Shown: piece by piece, positions 11,628 to 22,857 of the stretch | Layout of the letters: every line of letters begins with the position of its first letter | Position numbering within the stretch: position 1 is the stretch's first letter | DNA from: Cordilura impudica | Taxonomy: Eukaryota > Arthropoda > Insecta > Diptera > Scathophagidae | Assembly (NCBI GenBank): GCA_963682025.1 | Contig: OY821521.1 | Location: forward strand, 197,977,526-198,041,525 | Direction: 5' to 3' | DNA length: 64,000 nucleotides | Notes under the pieces: generated by a model | The model's input: the letters and a program-made list of their open reading frames with translations, nothing else | Databases searched by the model: none | What the model was told of the DNA's origin: nothing | Translations under genes and position numbers: made by a program

Positions 11628-13660
11628 TTGCAAGAAAGAGTATTTATAATAATGTTTCCACAATTATTATTCATTAGAATTTGTGCAATGGCCCAGTACT
11701 GTTACAGAGATCTGGCAGATATTTATTTCCAACGAAATGATGTAGACGATGTAATTTTGCACATAGTGAGCAACGACTTCTTTAAGAATTGTAACCTAGA
11801 AGACATTGAAATGCACAAAGGAAAAATTACTAATTTTGCATCGAATTTGAAAAGACGGTACATTGAATGCCTTCATAGCAAAGCAAAGATGTACAAACGT
11901 TTCCAAGACTGGTTAATAAAGGAACTTATTTTTGAGAGTGCATCTACAACTGCCAACGAAAATGGAAAAAAGGGTCGACCAGCAAAACCAATTGATGGAT
12001 GTAGTGAAAGATCTCGAAGGCGCAAGCTGGAGAATATCAATGAAGAAATTTCTCAAAGAATTATTAAGAATTCATTTTTGCACCAAATTCAACCAACCCA
12101 AAATAAAAAAAATAAAATTGGAATAATTGGAAAAATAGTAGAAGCGATCCCAAGGCGCACAAAGAGGATTTTGAAAAGCATTCCTACACCAATTGAAGCT
12201 AAGAAATTTATGCCGGAAGAAGCTTTCGACCTATTTTTGGATTTGAAATTGACCAAAAATCAATATAAGGAATTACAGAAGCGAACCAATGAAAAGAATT
12301 GTGGGATTTTTCCAGAGTATCGAGATTTAGTTTCTGCCAAAAAAGAATGCTTAACTTCACAATCTGCTATTAGTGTCACTTCAACATCAGCAGAAATAAA
12401 ATTGCAAGATATCCTTGAACATACTGCAGAACGATTGCTAAATACGCTTGATACTGATCATTTTAAAAAAATTGGTAATGGCAGCATTACTTTAATTTCT
12501 AAATGGGGATGTGATGGATCCTCTGGTCAGAAACAATACAAGCAATTTAATGCCGAAAATTCATCAGATGCTAATTAATTTATGGTATCTTTCGTTCCAT
12601 TGCGCTTAACAAAAAGGTATAGCGTCTGAGAACTGTCAACTAGTAGAGCAAAAGAAATTGATATATGGAAAAATTAAATTACTTCTTCAAGAAAGTATGG
12701 CAGACCAATAAAATTTGCATTCAAAAAGGAAACCAAAGATGTCATAACTGAAGAAGTTCAAAAAATAAAATTTCAAATTAAGGAACTTCAACCAGCAATA
12801 TTTCAATTTGATGACCAAGACATTGAAGTACATTTTAAAATGTGTCTCACAATGATTGATGGAAAAGTTGCACAAGCTTTAACTGGAACAAAGTCAACGT
12901 CAATCTGCATTATATGCCAAAAGACATCAAGTCAATTAAGCCAACCCCCACCAGAAGACGATAGTTTAAAGGAAGCTTACGAATTTAGAATGTCCCCTCT
13001 TCATGCTAGAATACGTTTCATGGAGCATATTCTTAAATTGGGTTATTATTTGGAATTTGGTCCGTTAGGCGAAACAGTGAGAAAAACAAAGAAAATGAAG
13101 AAAAAAGAAAGCAAAAAAAAAAACAAATTCAACAAAAATATCTACAGCTAGGCCTCGTAATCGACCAACCAAAACAAGGGGAAGGAAACACAAATGATGG
13201 AAATACTGCAAGGAGATTTTTTTCCGATCCGGAAACTGCAGCGTCTATCAGAGGTGTAGATCATGAATTAATAAGACGATTCAAAATCATATTACAAGTT
13301 CTAGCATGCAGCAGAAAGATAAATGCAAAAAAATTTGGAGAGTACGCCAATAAAACAGCTATACTTTATAATGAAAAATACTCTTGGAGATATATGATAT
13401 AGATATATCCACAGTTCATAAAATTTTGTACCATGGGGAACAAATAATTCAAAACAATATGCTACCAATAGGAGATCTATCTGAAGAAGCGCAAGAAAAA
13501 GGAACAAAGACTACAGATTCCTTCGCGAGCACAACACAAGGAAAATGTCCAGATGTTGTACTAATGAAGACCTTACCACTATTTTGTTGTGCACTTCAGA
13601 TCCATATATGTCCAACATTCGTCAAAAATGGAAGACTACCTCTATTGAATTAGACGAAGA
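11628..13660 (+). pseudogene. Transib transposase, frameshifted
   Basis: An open N-terminal part (316 codons, 11628-12578; the later Met at about 11688, before AQYCYRDLA, is an alternative start) carries the family blocks GRPAKPIDGCSERSRRRK, ISVTSTSAEIKLQ and KWGCDGSSGQ. The Asp in GCDG lies where the first catalytic Asp of the RAG1/Transib DDE core is expected. Homology continues out of frame: SFVPLRLTK (about 12590), TMIDGKVAQALT and MSPLHARIRFMEHIL (12840-13080), QGEGNTNDGNTARRFF (about 13180), and STVHKIL...LPIGDLSEEAQE (13384-13500). At least two frameshifts and a short loss after GSSGQKQYKQF make it inactive. Confidence 0.85.
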
Positions 13661-14444
13661 AGCTAAACAACTTCTGAAGATGAAAATCAAGGCTATTTAG
13701 AAGAAATTTTTACTAAAATTGGTTGATTTAAAGTACTTTTTCATTACACTAACAATAAGTTACACTTTTTTTATATAGTTAAAAAATTTTCTTGATTTAA
13801 AAATTTATATATTTTGTAAATTTACAATAAAAATTGTTATATTTCATAAATTTACCATAAAAATTGATATAGAAATATTTAAAAAGACAATAAAAAAAAT
13901 TTAACTAAAGCAAAAACATACGAGTTTTTCATTGAAACTTCTCGCTGCTTAATAAATTATACTTTAACTCTGGATCTTAAATAAAAAACAACCTTAGGCC
14001 CTTTTGCACATTAGGACTAAAAAGTTTACGGGGGCCAAAGTTTGGCATTTTCTGAAAAAATTAACTTAAAAAATTGTTAAAAAGTATTAGTTGTAAAATT
14101 AACTGAAAAAATAAGACATTTTATTAAAAAAAAAACCTTTTTTTTACCTTTTAACACTTCACTTTTGTATTAAAATTCAACTACAAATGAAAATGTATTT
14201 TAAACCCTCCGTACCTTTTTTATTTTCGGTCGAGAATTAAGTTTTATAGCAAAACTTAAAGGCTAAAGTCTCACCTACCAAACAAAAAAAAACCGCATAT
14301 CAAAATTCCAATCCAATCAAAAGTTATAGATTTTTGACCGCCTTCTCGTCAAATGGTCCACTGTGCGGCGACGCTCTGCGATGTTTGTCTATTTTGTATA
14401 ATAAATAACGCAACGAACTGATTGTGTTTACACTTTTAATTATA

Positions 14445-14950
14445 CCATGTACCACTATGTGGTCATGGTATAATGAGTTTGTGTTGTTTATGTTTGTGAG
14501 TACCAAAAATATTTGACCTAAACCCAGCTTTTATTATACCGATTTAGCGATGTTGATCTGTCCGTCCATCTGTGTGTCCTACATGGACACACCTTGTAAT
14601 CAAACTACAGGTCGCAAATATATATACATATGTATATATATTTCTATATATATTGTTGAAATTTGGAATAGAAGCTTTTAGCGGCCACAGGACGAAAGCT
14701 ATCGAAATTGGTGAAAATTGGTAAATGTTCACACCTAGACCCTATACAAATAATCTCTTTTGGATCGACTAAAATTGTCGTAAGATCCAGAATTTGCCAG
14801 ATGTGCGTGTATTATACCCACTAATCAGCAGTTCAAAAAACCCTGTCGGCCCAGTTTTAGTCATAGTCCCCATATAAAGCTGATTCCCGATTTTCACTTA
14901 AATCTATCACAAAACAAAAATATTGCATATATGTTTTTAAAATATGTTTG
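14445..14950 (+). repeat. DINE-1-like repeat, family A
   Basis: Begins ACCATGTACCACTATGTGG, includes a reduced GTCCGTCCATCTGTGTGTCC core and the block AGTCATAGTCCCCATATAAA. It starts 80 bp after the Transib right end. The 3' hairpin is not present. Confidence 0.6.
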
Positions 14951-15584
14951 TTTTTGAGAAAATTAAAGCCTTTACAAAATATATTCCTGATCGATTCATT
15001 TTTTTGCCTAGTCCCCACATATAATATAAATATAAATATAAATCAGATATAAACATTTTCATATCTACACGTCAAAAATGAATATCAATAGCATTAAAAT
15101 TTGTTTTATGCTTTTTTCTATATCCAGTTATAACCTCAGCAATGTTGGATCCAGAACCCTCTCTCGGTCTAGACAAACACATTTGTTAACAACTCTTTTT
15201 GTACTTAGTAATCTATTTGAAATATAATACGCTTTATTTTTTAAATATCTTAGAACAATTTGGACCAACCTAATGTAAATGCGTAAATTGCAATATGTGT
15301 CGTTTGTGTAGATATTAAATTATTTGTGTGGCTACACAAATAATTTGAAAAAATATTTTAGCCTGTCGATATGAGATCATATTTATTTCAATATTTAGTT
15401 ATAGGCCATATGGCTTTAGGCCTACTTCAGTAAATAGAATTACTAAAATTATTTTTTTATTAAATATAAATTTTAATGGTTGCAAATTTATCACAAATTC
15501 AAATTCAATTTTATATCTAACTAGCGGATCCCGTCGAAGAAGAGAATTTGTATGTAGTTGTTTTTGCTTTTGTGAGACTATTTA
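14951..15584. other. AT-rich spacer, possible start of a family D copy
   Basis: No gene. AACTAGCGGATCCCGTCGAA at about 15520 matches the start of family D, but the copy breaks off after ~40 bp. Confidence 0.3.
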
Positions 15585-15800
15585 TATCCTATACCACTAC
15601 GGGTATGAGGTTGTAATGAGTTTGTGCTGATGTTTGTAACCACCAAAGATACATACACTTACAGAATCACTTTCTAAGACGATTTAACGATATCCGTCCA
15701 TCTGTCTACAGGTCGCATATGCCAATGTATGTTAGTGAAATTTGACTATTGAAATTAGTGAAAACCGAAATGTTCTGTCCTAGCTATCCTTACAAACGTC
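15585..15800 (+). repeat. DINE-1-like repeat, family A, decayed
   Basis: Starts ATATCCTATACCACTACGGG, has AATGAGTTTGTGCTGATGTT and a degraded GATATCCGTCCATCTGTCT core. It is heavily deleted. Confidence 0.5.
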
Positions 15801-15829
15801 CCCTAACTATAGTCAAGGGTGCCAGATGT

Positions 15830-16205
15830 TAAGATATAACGAAATTTTGATTATTGACGATTTTTTTTAAAAAAGCCGTTATATTATTGAAGATTTTAGT
15901 CATTTTAGGTCCAACACATTTTTGAAAACACCATTTTTGTTTTCTTCAAAATTTCACAGATGCGTTCTTCTTTTGAAAATATTGTACAAGTGTTACAGGA
16001 AATAAATAATAAAAGAATAATTCCCATTTAAAATTTGCCGAAAACCAAATATGCCAACTAAGCGCTTTTCGCGCTACATTTAGTGCTTTTTAATACCAAA
16101 AAACGCCCTTTTTCCATTTAGCTCCTTTAAAAAACGCTGAATTGGCCCTTTTCCTTTGTCTCTTTTAGCGCCCTTTATATACAAAACAGTTCATGTTTAA
16201 CAACA
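15830..16205 (+). repeat. Dispersed repeat family F, copy 2
   Basis: Related to 7905-8105: AAGCGCTTTTCGCGCTACAT, AAAAAACGCCCTTTTTCCAT and the end ACAAAACAGTTCATG. Around 15845-15900 an inverted AACGAAATTTTGATTATTGA / CCGTTATATTATTGAAGATT pair suggests a decayed hairpin. It is non-coding. Confidence 0.4.
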
Positions 16206-16244
16206 TTGTACATATTAAAATAACTTCCCTCCAAATTTAAACTT

Positions 16245-16436
16245 TTTGATTTATTTTGTGAATGAGCGTAATTTCAACAAACACACGGACGGACGGACAG
16301 ATGTACATCGCTATATCGACTCGAGGCGTTATAAGAGTCAAGAATATGTATACTTTATGGGGGTTGCAAATGTATTTTTCGATGCATTACAAACGGAATA
16401 ACAAATAGGCGCACAGTGGTGTGGAGGGTATAAAAA
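16245..16436 (-). repeat. DINE-1-like repeat, family B, 5' part
   Basis: Inverted: ACACGGACGGACGGACAG, ATCGCTATATCGACTCGAGG, TTTTTCGATGCATTACAAAC, then the terminal stem GCGCACAGTGGTGTGGAGGG. Confidence 0.6.
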
Positions 16437-16619
16437 TAATGAAAGATTTTTATAGGCAACAGAACATGCGCATATAGATACGTACAGTTCTGCATACACA
16501 CACACTTTTGTTTGCTTGTTGTTTCTGTTTTGTTATATATTTTTTGTACATGTGAACGAAAGGTTTATCGATATGAGTATGTCGTCCGTTCAAAATTATG
16601 AAAATACTGTTTTAAGACA

Positions 16620-17430
16620 TGGTATCTAAAAAAAATTTTTTTTTAAGAAAAAGTGTTTTTTACTAATATAAGAATATAATAAAATATAATATAGTACAAT
16701 AATATAAGAAAAATCACTTTAGGACAAGATACTTGTTTATGAGAATACAATTTTTTTTTTTTTTGAAGAAAAGTTATTTTTTAAGAAATAGTACTTAAGA
16801 AAAACATATTTTTTTTTGAAAGGGTAGTTTCTGAAGAAAACGTACTTTATTGACAAAATGTACTTTTTTAACAAGAGCTACTTTTTTAAGAAAGGATACT
16901 ATTTTATGTAAACGTACTTTTTATTACTTTTTTAGAACAGATAATTTTTTAAGAAAAGGTAGTTTTTTAACAATATATACTTTTTATCAAACGGTACTAT
17001 TTCAAGATATAATACCTTTAAAGAAAAAGGTACTTTTTTGAAAGAATAATTTTTGTAGCTAATGTACATTTTTAAGACAACGTACTTTTTTAAGAAAATA
17101 TAATTTTTTAATAAAAGGTACTTTTTTAAGAAAATGTACTTTTTTAAGAAGTGGTACTTTCTTAAGAATATGTAATTGTTTTTTAAAAATTTCTTTTCTA
17201 AGAGAAGTAACTTTCTAAAAAAATGTACTTTTAAGAAGAGGTATTTTTCGAGAAAGGTACCATTTAAGAAAATGTACTTTTTGAGAAAAGGTACTTTTTA
17301 AGAAAATGTACCTTTTTAATATAGCTACTCTTTTTGAAGGGTACTTTCTTAAGAGATGGCACTTGTTTAAGAAAATGTACTTTATTATGAAAAGGAACAT
17401 TATTAGGAGATGGTACTTTTTTAAGAAAAT
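16620..17430. repeat. Degenerate tandem array of ~20-bp TTTTTTAAGAAAAGGTACTT units
   Basis: About 35-40 imperfect units built on GTACTTTTTTAAGAAAATGT, the reverse complement of the motif in the 3060-3560 array. Each unit is close to self-complementary (AAGTAC/GTACTT around a T/A tract). There is no gene; the short open frames here only reflect the periodicity. Confidence 0.75.
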
Positions 17431-17435
17431 ATCCG

Positions 17436-17990
17436 ACTATACATATATATAAAAGCGAAAGTATGTATGTTTGTAGGCTAAACCACTCTTACTGAAATTT
17501 TTAACGAGTGTTACTGTAAGTCTGGAAGGCTATAAATTTTTTGATATCTTTAGTAGGCATGAATCAGCCCAATTCTCAATAACAATTCCCTGGGAATTTT
17601 TCCCCTATTCCCTGTTCCCCTATTCTTAATAAAATCTACCCGGGAATTTTTTCTCTTTTCCCTTTACCCTTATTCTAAAAGAACTTCGAAAATGGGAATC
17701 TCTTCCCGGGAAAAAAGTAGCTATTCCCTGGAACTCATTTCCCTGGGAATATTTAGAATTGGGCTGATTGAGTATTATGAAGGGAGAGCTGTAAAAATTT
17801 GTGTGAGGTTACCTATTATTAATGTTAATAACCACCCCGAAAATGGACGGGATCGGATAAGTGGGAGTGGCACCTCCCATACAAAGTAAATTTCAATATC
17901 ATACATCTCGCGTACTATGACAGGACAGCTTTGCAAATTTGTCTGAGGTATTCTATTATTAAAGTGAGTCGTCGGAGAAAAATTGGCGGG
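17436..17990 (+). repeat. Dispersed repeat family C, copy 2, interrupted by a MITE
   Basis: Matches 2210-2500: AAAAGCGAAAGTATGTATGT at the left, and GTGGCACCTCCCATACAAAG and ACAGCTTTGCAAATTTGTCT at the right. A ~206-bp MITE (17563-17768) is inserted inside it. Confidence 0.55.
17563..17768. mobile_element. MITE with ATCAGCCCAATTCT TIRs
   Basis: Left end ATCAGCCCAATTCTCAATA, right end (reverse complement) ATCAGCCCAATTCTAAATAT. TGA flanks both sides (17560-17562 and 17769-17771), which would be a 3-bp duplication. Subterminal TTCCCTGGGAAT palindromes occur near both ends. It is 206 bp and non-coding. Superfamily unknown. Confidence 0.75.
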
Positions 17991-18019
17991 ATCGGACCAG
18001 AATAGAATAGAATGAATAG

Positions 18020-18640
18020 TAAGTTTGGATCGATAGTACAATGAGAAGGGAAAACTATATTCGCATTTTGCAAGAGAATTTGCCTTTAGCTATCGCCCAA
18101 ATTTCATATAGACCTGAATATGTCATCTTCCATCATGAAAACGACCCCAAACATTCAGCGAAAATCGTCAAGGAATGGCTTAGTTCACAGGTGGTTGGAG
18201 TTATGAAATGGCCAGCGCAGAGCCCTGATCTCAACCCGATCGAAAATATGTGAGCTTATTTAAAACGTCGGCTGGCAAAGTACGAAGAGGCCCCGAAGAG
18301 CATTAATGAGCTGTGAGAGAGGGTACAGGCTGAATGGAAACAAATTACTGTGTTTATGTATCAAATCTGTACAAATCCATTCCAAATTGAATGGCTCAGT
18401 TGAAAAAAGTAAAGATATATTGGATAAACTTATAAATTTAGATCAACAGAACCTTGGTGCAAAAGTGAGATAATTAATTAGATAATGAGATACTTAATTA
18501 ATTTTTTTTTATTGTTTTTTATTTTTTAAGGATTGATATTTTTATTTATGTAAATAGTTTTTAATTTGTTTAATAAATACCATGCAAAAAATATAATTCA
18601 TCTTTTTATTTCAAACATCGCCCACTTTTGCACCAAACTG
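18020..18640 (+). pseudogene. Tc1-like transposase fragment
   Basis: The open segment 18041-18253 plus its continuation encodes the C-terminal half of a Tc1-family transposase. It has HHENDPKHSAKIVKEWL (second catalytic Asp) and WPAQSPDLNPIENM (catalytic Glu), then, after a TGA, AYLKRRLAKYEEAPKSINEL, another TGA, and ERVQAEW. Both TGA codons stand where Trp is expected. The N-terminal half is absent. The right end near 18635 (ACTTTTGCACCAAACTGTA) looks like a Tc1 terminus; no matching left end was found. Confidence 0.8.
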
Positions 18641-18774
18641 TAAAAGGTATTTTAAGATTTACTTTTTTATTTCCAATTTTCAAGTTCTTATCTTCAAGAT
18701 ATTAAAACTTAGACATATGAGTGATAATTTCATGAATGGATATTTCAAATTTCAAAATAATATTTGTTATATAT

Positions 18775-21426
18775 GGGGGGTTTCATGTCAAGTGCACCAA
18801 CTTTTGAAACCGATGAAATTTGCACCAAGGTTAGTCCTATTGGATAGTAGTTTAGACACAATTTTTCAATAAGATCGGTCCAGATCTCTCTGAGTTAGAG
18901 GGGATCAAAATTTGACATTTTGGCCAAACAGGTGTTTTTCTCATCCATGTAACTTATTACCTATTTTTCTTAGAAAATTTCCTCCCAAATAGTTTAGATA
19001 GCTATTTCTTCAATATTTCGGAAAAAAATACTTTAAAAAAAAAAAAAATTTTAGACTTTTTTTTTTGCTAAATTAAAGCATTTTTTGCCTTTTTTTCAAA
19101 ATGGGCTTTTTTTTCATAAGAAAGCTTAGGATTTTTCCTTTAATGGGATGGGAGTGGAATATCTATCAAAATAAATGTTTTGTAACTCAAGACAACGGTT
19201 TTTCAATTTTTCACAAATGCACTATTTTGAATTTTTTTCCTATCTGTGTGTAAAACCTTACAAATAAAACTTATACTGAGAAACTAGACAAATTAACCTT
19301 TCCGAAGGTATGTAACATACCTTCATAACATAACAGAAGAGAATGGTTATCTGTAACCTGAAAGAGTTATTTGCAACATTTCAATCTGAACACGAGGATG
19401 TTAAAATTGGCTTCACGAAATTTACCCAAATGAGGCCAAAACTTGCGTTTTGGCAGGAAGCAGCGGAACTCACACAGTATGCGTTTGAAATGAAAATGTT
19501 AAACTGATGTTGAAAGAAATCAACTTAAAGTATTTAACAGATGATTCGGCAGAAGATTTACACGATTACCGCGATTGCCTTAAATTGACTATGTGTCCTA
19601 ATGCAACAACTTCTTGCCACTTAGGTGAATGTACCAATTGCCCGAAAACCACATTCATCAAAGAAAATTTAATCAACTCTTTAGATCGAGAATATATAGA
19701 GGAGGTCAAATTTGATTCTTGGATTCAGACTGACAGATGCACATTGAAAACAATCATTTTAAATGTGGATGATTTTGTGGAAGAAATGTGTACAGGATTG
19801 CTAAACTTGAGAAACCATGACTTTTTAGTCAAAGAGCAATGGTCATTCTTCAAGGATTTGAAGATACATTTGAAGTCTGATGAATTCGTTATTTCATATG
19901 CTTTCGCAGAAAACTATAAATATGTTCTTCAGGATGCCATACAAGCATTCCACTTCAATAACGACCAAGCAACTATATTCACAGTAGTTATTTACTACAT
20001 GAAAGATGAAAAATTGGAACACAAAAGTATGGCAATCATATCCGACGATTTAAAACATGATACCGTAGCACTTTATGAGTACCAGAAGAGAATACTAAAA
20101 TTTCTAAAATCTAAATTTACAGTAAAGAAGGTATACTACGTTTCGGACGGAGCTCGTCAACATTTTAAAAACAAAAGTAGCTTGGCAAATCTTATGGCCC
20201 ATGAAAAAGATTTTGGAATGCCAGCTGAGTGGCATTTTCATCCTACTGCTCATGGTAAAGGAGCATGTAATGGTATTGGAGCAAACCTTAAAAGAAATGC
20301 AGCGACGTACAGCCTCCAGTGCTCTCATCAAGATCGCATCTTAGATGCGACTGCTTTATTCCATTGGGCAAAGAGTTATTGTAAAGAAACTAAAATAGTT
20401 TTTATTAGGGGATCATCAGGAAACATTGAAAACACTGAAGAGCAGAATCGATGCTGCGGTAACAATCGATGGCACCGCTCAATACCATGCTTTTATACCG
20501 CTTATCGATGGAAGACTCAAGTTGCCTCTATTCAATGCGATTTCTTTCCAAAGACAACAAATAAACCAGCAGCGAAATCAACAGCTGAACCTAGTAACGC
20601 CAAGAAAGGATGGCCAAAAAACGCAGTAAATAACGGCGACAAAAAAGCTGGATGAAAGACTTAAATACTTCATCAGCTACAATAAATTAAGTATAAAAAT
20701 AGTTATGATATAAATGGATCTAATGCAATTAAGCTTAAATTTTAATAAATTATTTATCTTTTTATTTTTAATATTATTATTATTATACATTAATTTAATT
20801 ATTATTAAAAATAAATAAAAAATAATAATTTTTCAACATTTATATTTTTCCTGAAGTTAACATATTCTGGGTATTACAGTATCGAGGGTATAAAATTTTA
20901 GTTAGGTATGTTATATACCTTCGGAAAGTTTAGTTTGTCTAGTTTCTCAGTATAAGTTTTATTTGTAGGGTTTAACACACAAATAGGAAAAAATTCAAAA
21001 TAGTGCATTTGTGAAAAATTGAAAAACCGTTGTCTTGAGATACAATACATTTATTTTGATAGATATCCCACTCCCATCCCACTAAGCGACCAAAAAGCTC
21101 TTAAAGGAAAAATCCTAAGCTCTCTTATGAAAAAAAATGCCCTTTTTGAAAAAAAGGCAAAAAATGCTTTAATTTAATTTAAAAAAAATTGTAGATTTTT
21201 TTTTTCTAAGTATTTTTTTCCGAAATATTGAAGAAATAGCTATCTACTCTTTGGGAGAAAATTTTCTAAGAACAATAGGTAATAAGTTACATGGATGAGA
21301 AAAAACACCTGTTTGGCCAAAATGTCAAATTTTGATCCCCTCTAACTCAGAGAGATCTGGACCGATCTTGGACCCGATCGGAAGACATCGGTTTCAAAAG
21401 TTGGTGCACTTGACATGAAATCCCCC
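18775..21426 (+). mobile_element. DNA transposon with ~520-550 bp terminal inverted repeats
   Basis: The left arm 18775-19322 is inverted at 20905-21426. The tips read GGGGGGTTTCATGTCAAG and CTTGACATGAAATCCCCC, followed by GTGCACCAACTTTTGAAACC. Between the arms lies a degraded transposase (19340-20655). Flanks are TATAT-type, so a target duplication cannot be separated from the AT repeat. Another Tc1-like element begins only ~10 bp to the right. Long TIRs resemble Mutator-like or foldback elements, but I do not assign a superfamily. Confidence 0.8.
19340..20655 (+). pseudogene. Transposase-like protein of unnamed family, frameshifted
   Basis: The main frame 19507-20655 (382 codons) has a Cys cluster (CPNATTSCHLGECTNCP), then FVISYAFAENYKYVLQDAIQ, HFNNDQATIFTVVIYYM, VYYVSDGARQHFKNK and EWHFHPTAHGKGACNGIG. 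Acidic residues in FAENY and VSDGA are plausible catalytic positions (inference). An upstream block in other frames (about 19375-19510: GFTKFTQMRPK, then VLAGSSGTHTVCV) shows one frameshift and a TGA. Around 20430 the frame slips again: the better C-terminus is in another frame (TIDGTAQYHAFIPL). I have seen this protein type in arthropod transposons but cannot give it a reliable name. Confidence 0.7.
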
Positions 21427-21435
21427 ATATATATA

Positions 21436-22244
21436 TAGTGAGTGACAATACAATGAAAACTTTTAACAAAATATATTTTTAAACGACTTGAACGGTCAAT
21501 ACCAAAAAATTGGACCATACAATTTTTATTATTTTATTTATTTAGAAAAAAAAAATATTAACATAAAATAGCTTAACTTCAGAAAAAAATATAAAATAAT
21601 ACCAAAACATTGGAAACCTTTACTTTTTAGTTTCAATGTTTTTTTGGGGTATCCATTATTTTTTAGTACGGCTTAAAAACAAAGAAGCAATAAAATTGTT
21701 GATGATATCCATTGAAATTTTTGCTACTCTCAATTACCTGCCTCTTGTCTGTCCTGTTTGTGAAATTTATTTATGGGATTTAGATCAGGGGCCAAATCAC
21801 CGCATTCGTTATCGAAATTTTTGGATGGAAATCAGGTTTTTATTTCACAAAATAAACTGTTAAGAATAATTTTTCTTTGTGACAGTTGAATAATTATGGC
21901 CTCTGGTTAAGAAGAAAAGCGAATCCTGGTCGAGCGTTTGTCAGTCTTCTTCAAATCATAAACCAAAATATGGAATTTCGATTGATTTTACTCGATATCG
22001 AATGCGGTGATTTGGGCCCTGGTGATTGTGCTGGCCATTCGAAAACATTAACTGTATTAGATTATTTACATGTTTTTGGCATCACATAAAAATACTTTTT
22101 TTCTCGTTTAACTACGCATTTTTTTTCATTGCAGTTTTTGTAACAAAAAGTGGTTTTACAACAATATACACAATTTTAAGAGTTAACGCAAAATTATTAA
22201 AAAAACGAAATTGGTAAAAGGTTTCAATGTATTGTTACGCACTG
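21436..22244 (-). mobile_element. Deleted Tc1-like element, family T1
   Basis: The left end TAGTGAGTGACAATACAATG and right end CATTGTATTGTTACGCACTG-type sequence are inverted repeats in TA sites. The left 90 bp also match, inverted, the right end of the element at 31252-32763. Transposase remnants run on the minus strand: VFEWPAQSP at about 22050-22020 and DLNP at about 21787-21775, split by a MITE. The N-terminal half is deleted. Confidence 0.7.
21788..22019. mobile_element. MITE family I, inserted in a transposase motif
   Basis: TIRs: GGGGCCAAATCACCGCATTC and its near-exact inverse GAATGCGGTGATTTGGGCCC. It interrupts the SPDLNP catalytic-region motif of the surrounding Tc1 copy, which proves insertion. 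A second copy lies at 57565-57780 and a fragment at about 53630-53744. It is non-coding, 232 bp. Confidence 0.8.
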
Positions 22245-22828
22245 TATTTCAATTGTATTTTTTTTTCTTTTTCTTTATAAAAAATTGTAAATGGTGTAAA
22301 TTAACTTAGTGCTTCTAAACAATTGAATGCATTTTACCTTAGAAACTGATATCGCAGTAAGAAAATAAAACAAGTTTTTTTTATTTTTATTGTTTCTTTT
22401 TGTTTATCATATATATTTATACATATATGTATGTAAATTTATATACTTTGTGTTTTGGCGAATACTTTGTTTATATATATATATTTATTAAATAAAATTT
22501 AATTTCACTATGTATGCGTATATATACATATATGTATAATGTTCATATACATTCATATATACACACATTCAACATTTTTAAAGGTTTATAGAAATATATA
22601 TATTTTTTTTTTTTTTTTTTTTTTGATTTTATAATAATTTTTGCATCTTTTTTCAAGAAATTGAAATTCTCTATTCCTTAGGGTTTGTAAACTGGTGCGG
22701 ATCATCTAAGTTATACAACAAAAATGTTTCTTGTTTCTTGTATAGTAGGAAGAAGTAGAAGTAGTAGTAGATTTAACTTTAAGGCGTTTTTTTGTTTTTT
22801 TTCTTTTTTCTCTAACGCAGATAGATCA
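22245..22828 (-). other. Putative 3' UTR of the short SERCA transcript
   Basis: Follows the stop of the alternative SERCA terminal exon. It is AT-rich with several AATAAA signals on the minus strand (TTTATT on +, for example near 22383 and 22485). No other feature is seen. Confidence 0.4.
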
Positions 22829-22857
22829 CTACCAATTGGATACAACAGCTTCAGGAA
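22829..22857 (-). CDS. Ca-P60A: Alternative terminal coding exon of SERCA (short isoform)
   Basis: On the minus strand an acceptor (TTTTATAG) is followed by TT CCT GAA GCT GTT GTA, then TCC AAT TGG TAG. Joined to an internal donor in the last long exon (GCTGACG|GTGAGA, exon end at 27289), it replaces the tail after KIAD with VPEAVVSNW. The result is exactly 1002 residues, the length I recall for the short fly isoform. This drops the eleventh membrane segment of the 1020-residue form. The intron would be 27288-22858. The exon is small, so the call rests on phase, splice sites, total length and similarity to known SERCA tails. Confidence 0.75.

Larger units (their letters stand above)
10545..14365 (+). 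mobile_element. Transib DNA transposon, degenerate copy with both ends
   Basis: The two ends are inverted repeats of about 37 bp: left CGCAGTGGACCATA... and right (reverse complement) CACAGTGGACCATT..., both continuing AGAAGGCGG then YCAAAAATC. Inside lies a broken Transib transposase at 11628-13660. The right terminus CACAGTG equals the V(D)J heptamer, and YCAAAAATC 21 bp further in resembles the nonamer. Transib is the family from which RAG1 derives. A clean 5-bp target duplication is not visible (flanks TGCGG and CGGCG). A family A repeat is inserted at 11110-11270. Confidence 0.8.

Noticed and set aside
18041..18420. Two in-frame TGA codons at expected Trp positions in the Tc1 fragment suggest TGA = Trp.
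   Set aside because: SERCA, Spt5 and transaldolase all use TGG for Trp and read through without internal TGA. TGG to TGA is a common decay mutation in a dead element.
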